Assembly (NCBI RefSeq): GCF_014651635.1
Contig: NZ_BMXG01000010.1
Span: 101,965 to 165,964, forward strand
DNA: 64,000 nucleotides
DNA from: Cerasicoccus arenae
Lineage (GTDB): Bacteria; Verrucomicrobiota; Verrucomicrobiia; Opitutales; Cerasicoccaceae
Direction: 5' to 3'
The position numbers and the translations under genes were made by a program. The notes under the pieces are model-generated. The model saw only the letters and a program-made list of their open reading frames with translations, was not told the DNA's origin and made no database searches. Position 1 is the first letter of the stretch; every line of letters starts with the position of its first letter. Of this stretch, positions 8,553 through 16,915 are shown piece by piece.

Positions 8553-9125
8553 CTAAATACGTTGGCGGACGGCTTCGAAGAGGCAGACGCCGGTGGCGAC
8601 AGAGAGATTGAGGCAGTCGACGGTGCCGAGCATGGGGATTTTTACGAGGTGGTCGCACATGCGGGCAGTCTTGCTGCGGATGCCAGCGGCTTCGGAGCCC
8701 ATGATGAGGCAAAGCGGGCCCTTAAGGTCGACATCGTAAATGAGCTGGCTTTCCTCGTCGCCTGTGCCAACGAGCCAGATGCCGAGTTCTTTAAAGCGTT
8801 CGAGCGTGCGGCCCAGGTTGACGACCTGAACATAGGGGATCTGGTCTGCTGCGCCTACAGAAACGCGGCGCACGGTGTCGGTTAGGCCGACAGTTCGGTG
8901 CTGCGGGGCGATGACGGCGTGGGCTCCAGCTGCTTCGGCCGAGCGCATGCAAGCACCGAGATTATGCGGGTCCTGCACTTGATCGAGCGCGAGAATGAAC
9001 GGGTCTTCATCCAATGCTTCGAGGCGGAGGATTAGCTCGTCTTCATCGATTCGGTCATGGACTTGCTTGTCGGCAACGTGGGCGTTGGCGCGTGCTCTGG
9101 CGTGTTTGGCTTTACGGCGTGGCAT
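8553..9125 (-). CDS. SpoU/TrmH-family RNA 2'-O-methyltransferase
   Basis: 190 residues. All three SpoU (SPOUT) motifs are present: DPHNLGACMRSAEAAG (motif 1, about 53-68), LCLIMGSEAAGI (motif 2) and IPMLGTVDCLNLSVATGVCL (motif 3), which form the knotted SAM site. The closest relatives by motif are RlmB/TrmH-type enzymes that methylate a ribose in 23S rRNA or tRNA. It is about 50 residues shorter than E. coli RlmB because the N-terminal L30e-like RNA-binding domain is replaced by a basic stretch (MPRRKAKHARARANAHV). The exact target base is not deducible. Confidence 0.88.
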   Translation of the reverse strand: MPRRKAKHARARANAHVADKQVHDRIDEDELILRLEALDEDPFILALDQVQDPHNLGACMRSAEAAGAHAVIAPQHRTVGLTDTVRRVSVGAADQIPYVQVVNLGRTLERFKELGIWLVGTGDEESQLIYDVDLKGPLCLIMGSEAAGIRSKTARMCDHLVKIPMLGTVDCLNLSVATGVCLFEAVRQRI

Positions 9126-9267
9126 TGTGCTAATTCTGAAATTATATCTAACGTTGTTTTAAAACAGAAACTGGAACAGAAGCGAAGCACACAGTGCTCA
9201 TTGTTCTTTCTGCCTTTCCCAAATTATCTGTTTTATTCGCGATTGGGTGGTGTGGCCGAAAGGGGCA

Positions 9268-10665
9268 TCACTTGCCGCGGGTTGCGGCCTCGACAGAGCT
9301 CTTTAAACGGGTGGCAAGGGAAGCGGCGTTTACTTGGTTGTCGTAGTTTTTCTCGACCCAGGTACGGGCGGCGGCGCGGATGCGGTGGAAAGTTTCGTCG
9401 TCACTTTGTAGGGCCGTCAGGGCGCGCTTCCAGGCGTCATAGTCGTCATTGCGGGCCACAAAACCGGTCTCGCCGTGGTGGATGGCCTCGGTCGTGCCAG
9501 CAACCGGAGCCGTGACGACGGGTAGGCCCATGGCCATTGCTTCGGGGATGACATTGGGCAGGCCGTCGCGGTCACCATCGGGGGCGACAATGCCCGTGAA
9601 GATTAGGACGTCGGCCCAGTCGTATTGCTTTTTAACCTCGGTGAACGGGCGGCGGCCCATCAGGTCCACGCAGTCATGTAGGCCGAGTTCGGCATGACGC
9701 TGGCGCAGGCTGTCCTCAATGCGTCCTCCGCCAACAATGCGTGCCTCAAACTGGAAACCATCGTCAGCAAGCTGGCGGAGGATTTCTAATTGGCGGTGAT
9801 AGCCTTTTTTCGGAACGAGTCGTCCAACGCTGAGGATGCGCAGTGGACGGCGTTCCGTGCGCGGAAGCTTACACGGCGGAAATTGATCGAGTCCGCGGCG
9901 AATGAGCAGCACTTTTTCCTTCTTCGCCCCTTTGGCAATGAGGTGCTTGCGGGCGGCGTCGGTGGTGGTGTGGACAATGAGTGCGGACTTGAGCTTGGGT
10001 GTGAGCAGCCAGTCGCCTTCACGTTTGAAGACATCATAGGCGTGCGCACCCATAGTGTACGGAATGCCAGTCAGCTTATTGAGTATCCAGCCAGCGGTTG
10101 CGGGCATCGTCGCCCAAACGCAATGGAAGACGTCGGGTTTTTCTTTTTTAAAATAATCGGCCAAGACGAGTGCGCAGCCGATGCCACGCAGTGTTTCGCC
10201 GAGATTAAGCAGCGAGGGCATGTCATACTTGAGCAGTCGTTCAAGGAGCTCACGAAGCACGTCTGGGCGCAGAATGAGGTATTTGGGGAACAGCCAGAGC
10301 AGTTTAAACAGTGCGCTATGCGAAAATTTCTTAATGGGCATGCCTTCCCATTGGGTGTCCCCAAGCCAGAGCGAATGGATTTCCACCTCTACGCCTTGAG
10401 ACGCCATCACGCGGACCTCGCGCTGGAGGAAGGTCTCCGAGGTGACGGGGAAGGTGGTAAAGAGGTAGGCGATTTTCAGGTGAGGGGGGGGGGGGGCTCC
10501 GTTTTGCTTGCTTTGGGCTCCGGTGGGGTCGGGGCACGTCAAAGCCTCCGTGGTCGTGTTATCAGCGACAGGGTGGGTGATGGTTTCTACGGCAGTTCCA
10601 CTCACGTTTGGCGAGTCCGACGATCCATTACGGCAGTTCGTGGAGGTTGGTGCATATCGCAACAA
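9268..10665 (-). CDS. Glycosyltransferase family 4, with a poly-C tract in frame
   Basis: A GT-B fold glycosyltransferase of the WcaL/colanic-acid type, active on the cytoplasmic face in exopolysaccharide or envelope glycan synthesis. The N-terminal domain begins LKIAYLFTTFPVTSETFLQR; the C-terminal domain has RILSVGRLVPKKGYH and the nucleotide-sugar signature PNVIPEAMAMGLPVVTAPV. The recognisable protein starts at about residue 63 of this frame. The 62 residues before it are low-complexity, begin at a TTG (10665), and cross a C13 run (plus-strand G13, 10484-10496) encoding prolines. No ATG lies between the tract and the domain, so the true start is unresolved and expression may depend on tract length. 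Confidence 0.8.
   Translation of the reverse strand: MLRYAPTSTNCRNGSSDSPNVSGTAVETITHPVADNTTTEALTCPDPTGAQSKQNGAPPPPHLKIAYLFTTFPVTSETFLQREVRVMASQGVEVEIHSLWLGDTQWEGMPIKKFSHSALFKLLWLFPKYLILRPDVLRELLERLLKYDMPSLLNLGETLRGIGCALVLADYFKKEKPDVFHCVWATMPATAGWILNKLTGIPYTMGAHAYDVFKREGDWLLTPKLKSALIVHTTTDAARKHLIAKGAKKEKVLLIRRGLDQFPPCKLPRTERRPLRILSVGRLVPKKGYHRQLEILRQLADDGFQFEARIVGGGRIEDSLRQRHAELGLHDCVDLMGRRPFTEVKKQYDWADVLIFTGIVAPDGDRDGLPNVIPEAMAMGLPVVTAPVAGTTEAIHHGETGFVARNDDYDAWKRALTALQSDDETFHRIRAAARTWVEKNYDNQVNAASLATRLKSSVEAATRGK
10484..10496. repeat. Homopolymer G13 tract inside the glycosyltransferase gene
   Basis: Thirteen consecutive G residues (C on the coding strand) at the N-terminal edge of the GT4 domain. 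With 13 bases the domain is in frame with the upstream TTG; gain or loss of one base would break that link. Long C/G tracts are classic slipped-strand mutation sites, but they are also common assembly-error sites. Confidence 0.85.
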
Positions 10666-10850
10666 GGCATTGGCTCGGCGGCAAGCCGGAAACGCAGGAG
10701 AAAATCCAGCCCATTTTTCAGTTCACTGGTTAGATTCACCAATTTTTGACACCACTTCTTCGTTGGCATTTGCAATGAAGCCCGCATAATAAGCGCCTAA
10801 TAGAACGGAAGCATCTTGTCGTTTCCGCGCAAATTAACTCCCAAATTCTC

Positions 10851-11528
10851 ATGGCAAAAAAGAAAAAGAAATCCAGTGAAGGTAGTCTGGGCGGATCCAT
10901 TGTTTTGGGCGCTGTGACGGCTTTAATCGGTTTGTTTTTGGGTATTTTGGCTTTGGCGCTCGATCCAGTGAGTGAAATGCGTGACCAACCTGCGGAAGAC
11001 AAAATCGAGGCTAAGACCGTGTATTTCATTTTGGGTAAAGACCGCGGCGGTAATTACAAGGGCAAGGAACGTGCCTTCATGGAGCGTCAGACTGGTGCGC
11101 TACGACTGAGCGAAGAAGAGCTGAACCGCTGGGCTGTCGACACCTTTAAATTTTCCAAGCCCAAGAAGGGTGAAGAGGAAAACGTGGGAATGATTAACCT
11201 GAAGCCTTCGGCTCCGAACTTCCGCATTACTGACGGCATTTTTCAAATCGGTATGAGTGTGGAGGTGATCGCCTTTGGGCAGAAACACAAGATGCGATAC
11301 CAAGCCAAGGGGGACTTTGTGCCGACTGCGGAGGGGTATGCCTTTGAGCCCTCGAGCAGCTATTTGGGGTCAGCGCATCTGCCATCTGTGGGAGTCGCGC
11401 CCTTCGTGGGCGATACACTTTTTGGGGTGTTCCAGAATGCTGAGCAATACGCCGCGCTTCACGAAGCTTGGATCAGTCTCACTAGCGTGACGATCGACGG
11501 CAATTCACTCGTGTTGGTCCGCCAGTAG
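10851..11528 (+). CDS. Hypothetical single-pass membrane protein
   Basis: 225 residues. A very basic head (MAKKKKKSSEG) precedes one strong hydrophobic helix (GGSIVLGAVTALIGLFLGIL, about 14-36), so the rest is expected outside the cytoplasm. The remainder is soluble and alternates strands, with LRLSEEELNRW and PNFRITDGIFQIGMSVEVIA, a pattern seen in small lipid-binding-like domains, but I recognise no family. Only about 15 bp separate its stop from the next ATG, so the two are probably one operon. Function unknown. Confidence 0.75.
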   Translation: MAKKKKKSSEGSLGGSIVLGAVTALIGLFLGILALALDPVSEMRDQPAEDKIEAKTVYFILGKDRGGNYKGKERAFMERQTGALRLSEEELNRWAVDTFKFSKPKKGEEENVGMINLKPSAPNFRITDGIFQIGMSVEVIAFGQKHKMRYQAKGDFVPTAEGYAFEPSSSYLGSAHLPSVGVAPFVGDTLFGVFQNAEQYAALHEAWISLTSVTIDGNSLVLVRQ

Positions 11529-11543
11529 CCTTTGCCGCATTTC

Positions 11544-12674
11544 ATGGGTCAATTGCCACGCGCACTGCTTGTTGGATTTACTTTGGTACTGGCCTTGTTG
11601 CGCCCACTCGCGGCTCAGGACGTTCTGGAGCGGACTAGTCGGGACAATGTTTTCCAGATCATCGGGGTCGATTTCAATGGCACTCAAACGGTTGGAGCCA
11701 TGGCCGATCAGATGGAGCGGCTTGGTTTGCGATATTATCCTGAGGCTCGAAATCTTCAAGCGCCGATCCGGGTGTCACTTCTGACTGAGCCCGACTTCGA
11801 CGCGCCTTACTTCGTCAAGCAGCAGCCCAACGGTAACTATTTTATTTATATTGCCTGGAATGAGGACACTCGTTTTGGCGACGTGTGCCAAGCGCTTGCC
11901 AGTGGTTTCATTCGCCGGACAGCGGTTTGGCGTTATGGGCCATCTGCTGGTCCCTTGGCTCCGCACTGGCTGGAGCTTGCCTTTGGCCAGTTGCTGGAGG
12001 CCGCAATCCGGCCTGGTTACGCCGATGTCCAACGCGAACGCGCACTTATCCGCCCACCAATGGGGTTGGAAGAGCTTCTTACCGCACGTGGCCCCTTTGA
12101 GTTACAGCAGGAAAAAGTCGCCCTGAATGCCGTCTGGTTTTTTCGTTTATTGGAAAATCGCATTCCGGACCGCACGCACTTTCGACGGGTGCTGGCAGCA
12201 TTCCTGAAGGATTTGAATCCGAACTACGTGATGGTCAAAGCCTTCCCTGGGCAGTTCGATGACCAAAAATCACTTGAGATGTGGTGGGCGGTTGGTTTCC
12301 AGTCGATGGCCCGCAGCCGTGAAACGCCGTTTTTTACAATGGAGCAATCCCGTGAGCTGGTGCGCAATTTGGCGATCGTCACGGTGTCGCTCAATGGTCA
12401 AGACCGCCGCATGGCCGGCCCCAGCCTTTGGGAGAACCGCGGTAGCCAGGAAGTCCAGAGTGCGATGGAGCTGCGCCACCGCGAAATCAAGCTGGAACTG
12501 CAGCGCGTGAACCCTGTCTATTATAACTCCATCCTCTCGTTAGGTTTGTTTTTCGAAACGGCAATGTCCGCTCAGACTGCTGGCCCCGTCAATGCTGCCA
12601 ATGCACATTTTCTGACGGATTACCGAAGCGCGCAGGAGTTGGAGATGGAGATTAAGCGTCTTCTTCGATGGTAG
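11544..12674 (+). CDS. Hypothetical secreted protein
   Basis: 376 residues from ATG 11544 (a TTG at 11532 is the alternative). An N-terminal signal peptide (MGQLPRALLVGFTLVLALLR, cleavage near LAAQD) predicts export. The body has FNGTQTVGAMADQMERLGLR and PHWLELAFGQLLEAAIRPG, which recalls the substrate-proximal helix of peptidase-MA-like domains, but no HExxH zinc motif is visible, so it would be inactive if related. It follows the membrane protein closely and precedes msrA. Function unknown. Confidence 0.7.
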   Translation: MGQLPRALLVGFTLVLALLRPLAAQDVLERTSRDNVFQIIGVDFNGTQTVGAMADQMERLGLRYYPEARNLQAPIRVSLLTEPDFDAPYFVKQQPNGNYFIYIAWNEDTRFGDVCQALASGFIRRTAVWRYGPSAGPLAPHWLELAFGQLLEAAIRPGYADVQRERALIRPPMGLEELLTARGPFELQQEKVALNAVWFFRLLENRIPDRTHFRRVLAAFLKDLNPNYVMVKAFPGQFDDQKSLEMWWAVGFQSMARSRETPFFTMEQSRELVRNLAIVTVSLNGQDRRMAGPSLWENRGSQEVQSAMELRHREIKLELQRVNPVYYNSILSLGLFFETAMSAQTAGPVNAANAHFLTDYRSAQELEMEIKRLLRW

Positions 12675-12711
12675 GCTGTCAGGTTTCGTGGATGGCTGCG
12701 ACTCAACTCAG

Positions 12712-13356
12712 ATGAAAATGGATAAACCAAGCGTCAAAGCATTCACCTCATTTGTCCTTTCCGCCTTTATATTATTGGTTGCGGGATGTTCCGAAGGAAC
12801 AGCCGAATCTAAAGCCGAAAAAACCATGAACGATTCTGAACCTGCTAATTTATCCGTCGCCACATTTGGCGCGGGCTGTTTTTGGTGCACTGAAGCTGTG
12901 ATGCAGCGTCTGCCCGGCGTTCATCGCGTAGAGTCTGGCTACATGGGTGGGGTTGTGCCCAACCCGACTTATAAGGAAGTCAGCACGGGTACGACCGAGC
13001 ATGCAGAAGTCATTCAGGTGCATTACGACCCGTCGGTCATCACCTATGATCAACTCTTGGCAATGTTCTGGAAACTGCATGATCCGACCCAGCTCAACCG
13101 ACAGGGAGCGGATGTGGGCACGCAGTACCGTTCAGCGATTTTCTACCACTCCGATGAGCAGAAAGAAGCTGCGCTCAAGTCCAAGACTGCTGCGCAAAAA
13201 AAGTTCGAAGACATGATTGTTACCGAGATTACACCCGCGTCGGAGTTCTATGTCGCCGAGGATTACCATCAGGATTATTACGAGCAAAATAAGAATGCTG
13301 GATACTGCCGATTCGTCATTACGCCCAAGCTAGATAAGCTCGGATTGGAAAATTAA
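12712..13356 (+). CDS. msrA: Peptide methionine-S-sulfoxide reductase, lipoprotein form
   Basis: 214 residues. ATG 12712 gives a lipoprotein signal with the lipobox LVAGC (lipidated Cys26), so this MsrA is tethered in the envelope rather than cytoplasmic. The catalytic motif GAGCFWCTE is at about 54-61 (nucleophile Cys56), followed by the MsrA blocks SGYMGG, TTEHAEVIQVHYDP, FWKLHDPTQLNRQGADVGTQYRS and YHQDYYEQN. It reduces methionine S-sulfoxide in oxidised envelope proteins using thiol recycling. No MsrB domain is fused. Identification is firm. Confidence 0.95.
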   Translation: MKMDKPSVKAFTSFVLSAFILLVAGCSEGTAESKAEKTMNDSEPANLSVATFGAGCFWCTEAVMQRLPGVHRVESGYMGGVVPNPTYKEVSTGTTEHAEVIQVHYDPSVITYDQLLAMFWKLHDPTQLNRQGADVGTQYRSAIFYHSDEQKEAALKSKTAAQKKFEDMIVTEITPASEFYVAEDYHQDYYEQNKNAGYCRFVITPKLDKLGLEN

Positions 13357-13424
13357 TCGCTGTGTTTCATGGTGGAAAAAGCGGCGATTCGGGACGATTG
13401 ATTGCAGTGCGAACTTGAAGATTG

Positions 13425-14756
13425 ATGGTCTCTGACTATCGTCAATGCATGGGAAAATCTCCAGTTAAGGGTCGTGTTATTCTAACCTATGGGCGTAGTA
13501 TTATCGCATTGGCGATTGCGCACTCATTGGGCAAGCGGGGAGTCGAAGTAATCGGTGGGGATGACGTGGAGCTAACCGTCTTACAGTTTTCCAAATACGT
13601 GCAGGACACCTTCCTCTACCGTCCTTGGCAAGAGGACCCCGAGGGCTTCATTGACGATCTGATCGAGCACATCAAAGAGCATCGGCCCACTGACGGTGTG
13701 CCCTATGTGTTGATCCCGTCCTTCCGCGATGCTACTACAATTGCGCGGCATCGTGAGCGTTTGGAAAAGCATATCATCGTGGCTGCGCCGAGCGTTGAAT
13801 CCATCGATGCGGTGCTGTCCAAAGCCGCCTTTGCGCGCACCGCGGCGTCTAATGATTTACCAATTCCGCAGACGCTGACCGCGGAGTCGCTGGACGATTT
13901 GCAGACGGCGGAGAACTTTCCGGAACCTGCCATTGTTAAGCCGCCGGATAGCCATGGCGGACGGGGCATTCGGCTTTGTCAGAATCGCTCTGAAGCGTTG
14001 GCTTATTGCCAAGAGATTGTTGATTCGGGCGGTGAATTACCGGTCATCCAATCGGTCGCGCCAGGAGAAGATTTTTGCTTCGCCGCACTTTGTGATCACG
14101 GCGAGATCGTTGCCCACATGGCGTATCGCAACTTGCAGCAGTACCCGATTGAGGCAGGTCAAGGCGTCGTCCGTAAAACTGTTAGCGATAAAGCTTTCTT
14201 GCCTAGTGCGACGAAGCTGTTGCGCGTAGTCAATTGGCACGGTGTTGCGCAGATCGATTACCGTTGGGATGAGCAGGGGGACCCGGTGATGATCGAGGTT
14301 AACCCGCGCTTCTGGGCAGGGCTTGTGCATTCGATGGAGTCCGGGATCGACTTCCCTTGGCTGCTTTACCAGATAAGTCTCAGCGAGCCGATTGAACCCA
14401 GCGAGGCAGTGATCGATTTTACGACGAACACGCCCGGCTTGAGCTGGCTATCGGCCCTTCAGGAGAGCATTGATTCCAATGAAACTTTTGAGGAACTTGG
14501 CCAACATTGGGATGCCTTTAAAGACCAACTAGAAGGTCATAAATGGGAAAAAGCGTGGCGCTCGTTCGCTAACCTGATGACGACCGAAATCCACACGGAG
14601 CCGACCATGGAAAAATGGCGTGCACTCAACGAACTGAGTCGCAATGCACACAGCGATTTGCTGCTGGATGAAGATCCGCAAGCTGCACTCGGCATGTTAT
14701 TTGTGGTCAGTTCTCTTGTTCGTCATGGCGAGCTCCCGCCCGAGTTTAAATCGTAA
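13425..14756 (+). CDS. ATP-grasp ligase-like protein
   Basis: About 443 residues from ATG 13425 (ATG 13449 is also possible). The N-terminal pre-ATP-grasp domain starts GRVILTYGRSIIALAIAHSL; the ATP-grasp core has EPAIVKPPDSHGGRGIRLCQ (nucleotide-binding loop), QSVAPGEDFCFAALC and DPVMIEVNPRFWAGL (Mg-binding Glu/Asn). It is related to carbamoyl-phosphate-synthase-large-chain-like and amino-acid ligase ATP-grasp enzymes that join a carboxylate to an amine or thiol. The last 120 residues are helical and not recognised. The next gene, 3 bp downstream, is a glutamine-amidotransferase-like hydrolase, so the two probably make and trim or feed one product. Substrate unknown. Confidence 0.82.
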   Translation: MVSDYRQCMGKSPVKGRVILTYGRSIIALAIAHSLGKRGVEVIGGDDVELTVLQFSKYVQDTFLYRPWQEDPEGFIDDLIEHIKEHRPTDGVPYVLIPSFRDATTIARHRERLEKHIIVAAPSVESIDAVLSKAAFARTAASNDLPIPQTLTAESLDDLQTAENFPEPAIVKPPDSHGGRGIRLCQNRSEALAYCQEIVDSGGELPVIQSVAPGEDFCFAALCDHGEIVAHMAYRNLQQYPIEAGQGVVRKTVSDKAFLPSATKLLRVVNWHGVAQIDYRWDEQGDPVMIEVNPRFWAGLVHSMESGIDFPWLLYQISLSEPIEPSEAVIDFTTNTPGLSWLSALQESIDSNETFEELGQHWDAFKDQLEGHKWEKAWRSFANLMTTEIHTEPTMEKWRALNELSRNAHSDLLLDEDPQAALGMLFVVSSLVRHGELPPEFKS

Positions 14757-14759
14757 TTC

Positions 14760-15437
14760 ATGCGTCCACGTATCGGCATCACCAGCCCCACCAACGCACC
14801 GCCTTTCGCCCGTTTTTGTCTGACTCTTGCTGTGCGTTTGGCTGGCGGGGTTCCCGTAAAGCTTAGTGCGAAAAGGCCTTATCGCGAAATGGTAATCGAT
14901 GGGCTGATCTTGGGTGGCGGAGCGGATGTCTTCCCCGAGCTCTATCAGTCCGAGGCTCGAAAGGATCGACGCTACGACCGCCAACGTGATGAGCTTGAAG
15001 TGTATTGGCTCAAGCTCGCTCAGGAAAAAAAACTCCCGGTGCTGGCGATTTGCCGTGGCGCTCAGATGATGAACGTCGTCCACGGCGGCACGCTACACAT
15101 GGAAGTGAGCACCGCGTTTGATGACGCACATTACCCGAGTGGCCTTTTTGCGGCGACGTTCTTCCGCAAGCCGATTTACCTGCGAAAAGGCAGTCATTTT
15201 CATCGGCTCATGCGGGACGAGAAACTCATGGTCAACTCGATCCATAAGCAGGCAATTGCCAATCTTGGCCGTGGCTTAATCGCCGTTGCTGAGGAGCCTA
15301 ATGGCGTTATCCAAGCGATCGAGGACCCGACTCAGGCATTCTATTTAGGCGTGCAATTTCACCCGGAATTCCTCCTTTACCAACGGCGTTATCGTCAGCT
15401 TTTTTGTGCGCTGATAGAGGCGGCGATAGTCCCATGA
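14760..15437 (+). CDS. Class I glutamine amidotransferase-like / gamma-glutamyl hydrolase (peptidase C26)
   Basis: 225 residues. The start MRPRIGITSP, the LILGGGADVFP oxyanion segment, the nucleophile elbow LAICRGAQMMNV (Cys98) and GVQFHPEF (His) define the PuuD/peptidase C26 group, which cleaves gamma-glutamyl amides or moves ammonia from glutamine. Only 3 bp separate it from the ATP-grasp gene, implying coupled translation. Known PuuD enzymes act in putrescine degradation, but no other puu genes are here, so an association with the ATP-grasp product is preferred. Confidence 0.85.
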   Translation: MRPRIGITSPTNAPPFARFCLTLAVRLAGGVPVKLSAKRPYREMVIDGLILGGGADVFPELYQSEARKDRRYDRQRDELEVYWLKLAQEKKLPVLAICRGAQMMNVVHGGTLHMEVSTAFDDAHYPSGLFAATFFRKPIYLRKGSHFHRLMRDEKLMVNSIHKQAIANLGRGLIAVAEEPNGVIQAIEDPTQAFYLGVQFHPEFLLYQRRYRQLFCALIEAAIVP

Positions 15438-15486
15438 TGGGCGAGAATTAGGCCGCTGTATATTGCATGTTTTCAGCGGTTGTGGC

Positions 15487-15501
15487 CATGCATTTTGCAT
15501 G
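15487..15501 (+). terminator. Possible weak terminator hairpin
   Basis: In the 191-bp gap after the amidotransferase, CATGCA-TTT-TGCATG forms a perfect 6-bp stem followed by CTTTTG. The stem is AT-rich and the T run short, so terminator function is uncertain. Nothing else is seen in the gap. Confidence 0.3.
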
Positions 15502-15628
15502 CTTTTGTCAATGCTTGGATGTTGTGAGGGATCAATCATTCCTCCCGAAGGACTTGTGTTGGCAAGGTTTGTCAGGTTATTAGGACGTGGGGATTGAGTA
15601 GGTGGCATGAAACCCGCATTAGAGAGGC

Positions 15629-16297
15629 ATGAAACGATTTACCCGGATATTTCTGCGCGGCTTACTCGCTATTCTGCCAATTTTTTTAACGCTGTATTTG
15701 GTCGTTTGGAGTTTCATGTTTTTGGAATCCTCACTTAGTGGCCTACTGCAGTACGTATTGCCGGAATCGATGTATTTCCCCGGCTTGGGGCTGCTGGTTT
15801 TGTTTAGCGGGGTGTTTCTCACTGGGCTTGCTTTGTCGGAAATTCACTTAAAACAGACTTTTCAGTTTCTGGAGAAACGCTTCAGCCGTCTACCAGTGAT
15901 CAAATCAATCTACGGCATCTGCAAAGATTTCCTTGGCTACTTCGCAAACCATCGTCGTCGGAAGGAGTTTAATCAGGTTGTTACCGTGAAAATGCCGCTC
16001 TGGGACTTTAAGCTGGTTGGTTTCATTACCGATGAAGATCTGGCACGACACAATGAACGCTTAGGCGAGGAAAACTGGGTCGCCGTTTATTTGCCGATGG
16101 GCTATCAGATTGGTGGTTATACGCTACTGATGGACCGTCGACACGTGGAGCCGATCGATATGTCCTTCGAGGACGCTATGCGCTTTATCCTAACGGCAGG
16201 TGTTGCGAGTCGTCATGAAGGTGGCACTGCGCCCCCGTTTGTACCTGAGTCAGCGGGCGAGGAAAGAGACTCGGCCAAGGCAGAGGGCGTCGCATAG
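15629..16297 (+). CDS. DUF502 family membrane protein
   Basis: 222 residues. Two N-terminal membrane helices (LLAILPIFLTLYLVVWSFMF and FPGLGLLVLFSGVFLTGLAL) are followed by the DUF502 core: LPVIKSIYGICKDFLGYF, KLVGFITDE, and AVYLPMGYQIGGYTLLMDR. The family is widespread and has no settled biochemical role. The gene stands alone between the amidotransferase and a transposase remnant. The C-terminal 25 residues (after ASRHEGG) are low-complexity and acidic. Confidence 0.9.
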   Translation: MKRFTRIFLRGLLAILPIFLTLYLVVWSFMFLESSLSGLLQYVLPESMYFPGLGLLVLFSGVFLTGLALSEIHLKQTFQFLEKRFSRLPVIKSIYGICKDFLGYFANHRRRKEFNQVVTVKMPLWDFKLVGFITDEDLARHNERLGEENWVAVYLPMGYQIGGYTLLMDRRHVEPIDMSFEDAMRFILTAGVASRHEGGTAPPFVPESAGEERDSAKAEGVA

Positions 16298-16413
16298 CCT
16301 CAACTACGAGTCACAAAAATTTGGTGTTCGTTGTCGAAGACTACGGTAAGGTTGTCTGATCAGGCCACTTCGATTAACCTCGACGGTTCCGGCCGACATT
16401 GATGATTCTTGGG

Positions 16414-16798
16414 CATGCTCGTAAAGACAGGCAGTGGCCAAAGTAATCTGTTCGATATTTTGTCCCACGTAGACACCGCTTCGGAGCGTAAAAGCGCCCT
16501 TGATCGGCTAGTGGTGATTAATTGGGAGTCGTTTCCGCCCTATGCTTGAGGATCACTTGGGTTACGGCGATGAGAAGAAGGGTGGACGACCGCCGTGGTG
16601 TCCGGTGTTGCTGCTCAAGGTGCTGATCTTGCAACGCTTCTTCGACTTGCCCGACGAGGAAACGGAGTTCCAGATTTTGGACCGCTTCAGCTTTCTTCGT
16701 TTCCTCGGGCTGCGTCCGGGTGATGTCGCTTCGAAACCGCCTTAACCAACCTCACTTACAATCTCGAGCGCTTCGCCATGTTCCATGGCAAGGCGTGA
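16414..16798 (+). pseudogene. IS5-like transposase remnant
   Basis: Pieces of one IS5-family transposase can be followed through broken frames. From 16414 a frame gives LFDILSHVDTASERKSALDR and stops after WESFPPYA. A second frame from 16542 continues LEDHLGYGDEKKGGRPPW and LDRFSFLRFLGLRPGD, typical of the DDE transposase N-terminus. The catalytic middle is missing, and the C-terminal piece NLTYNLERFAMFHGK follows directly up to a stop at 16798. It therefore carries a frameshift and a large internal deletion and cannot be active. Terminal inverted repeats were not identified. It marks the boundary between the chromosomal part and the carbohydrate island. Confidence 0.7.
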
Positions 16799-16915
16799 GC
16801 CTGCACATGTGTCAAAAAATACCCAGCAATCCACTCCAGAAACAATATCGGGGAGCCTGCACCCACCTCTCAGGTCGATATGCAGACGCCAAAAATCAAC
16901 GATGATGTTGAACTG

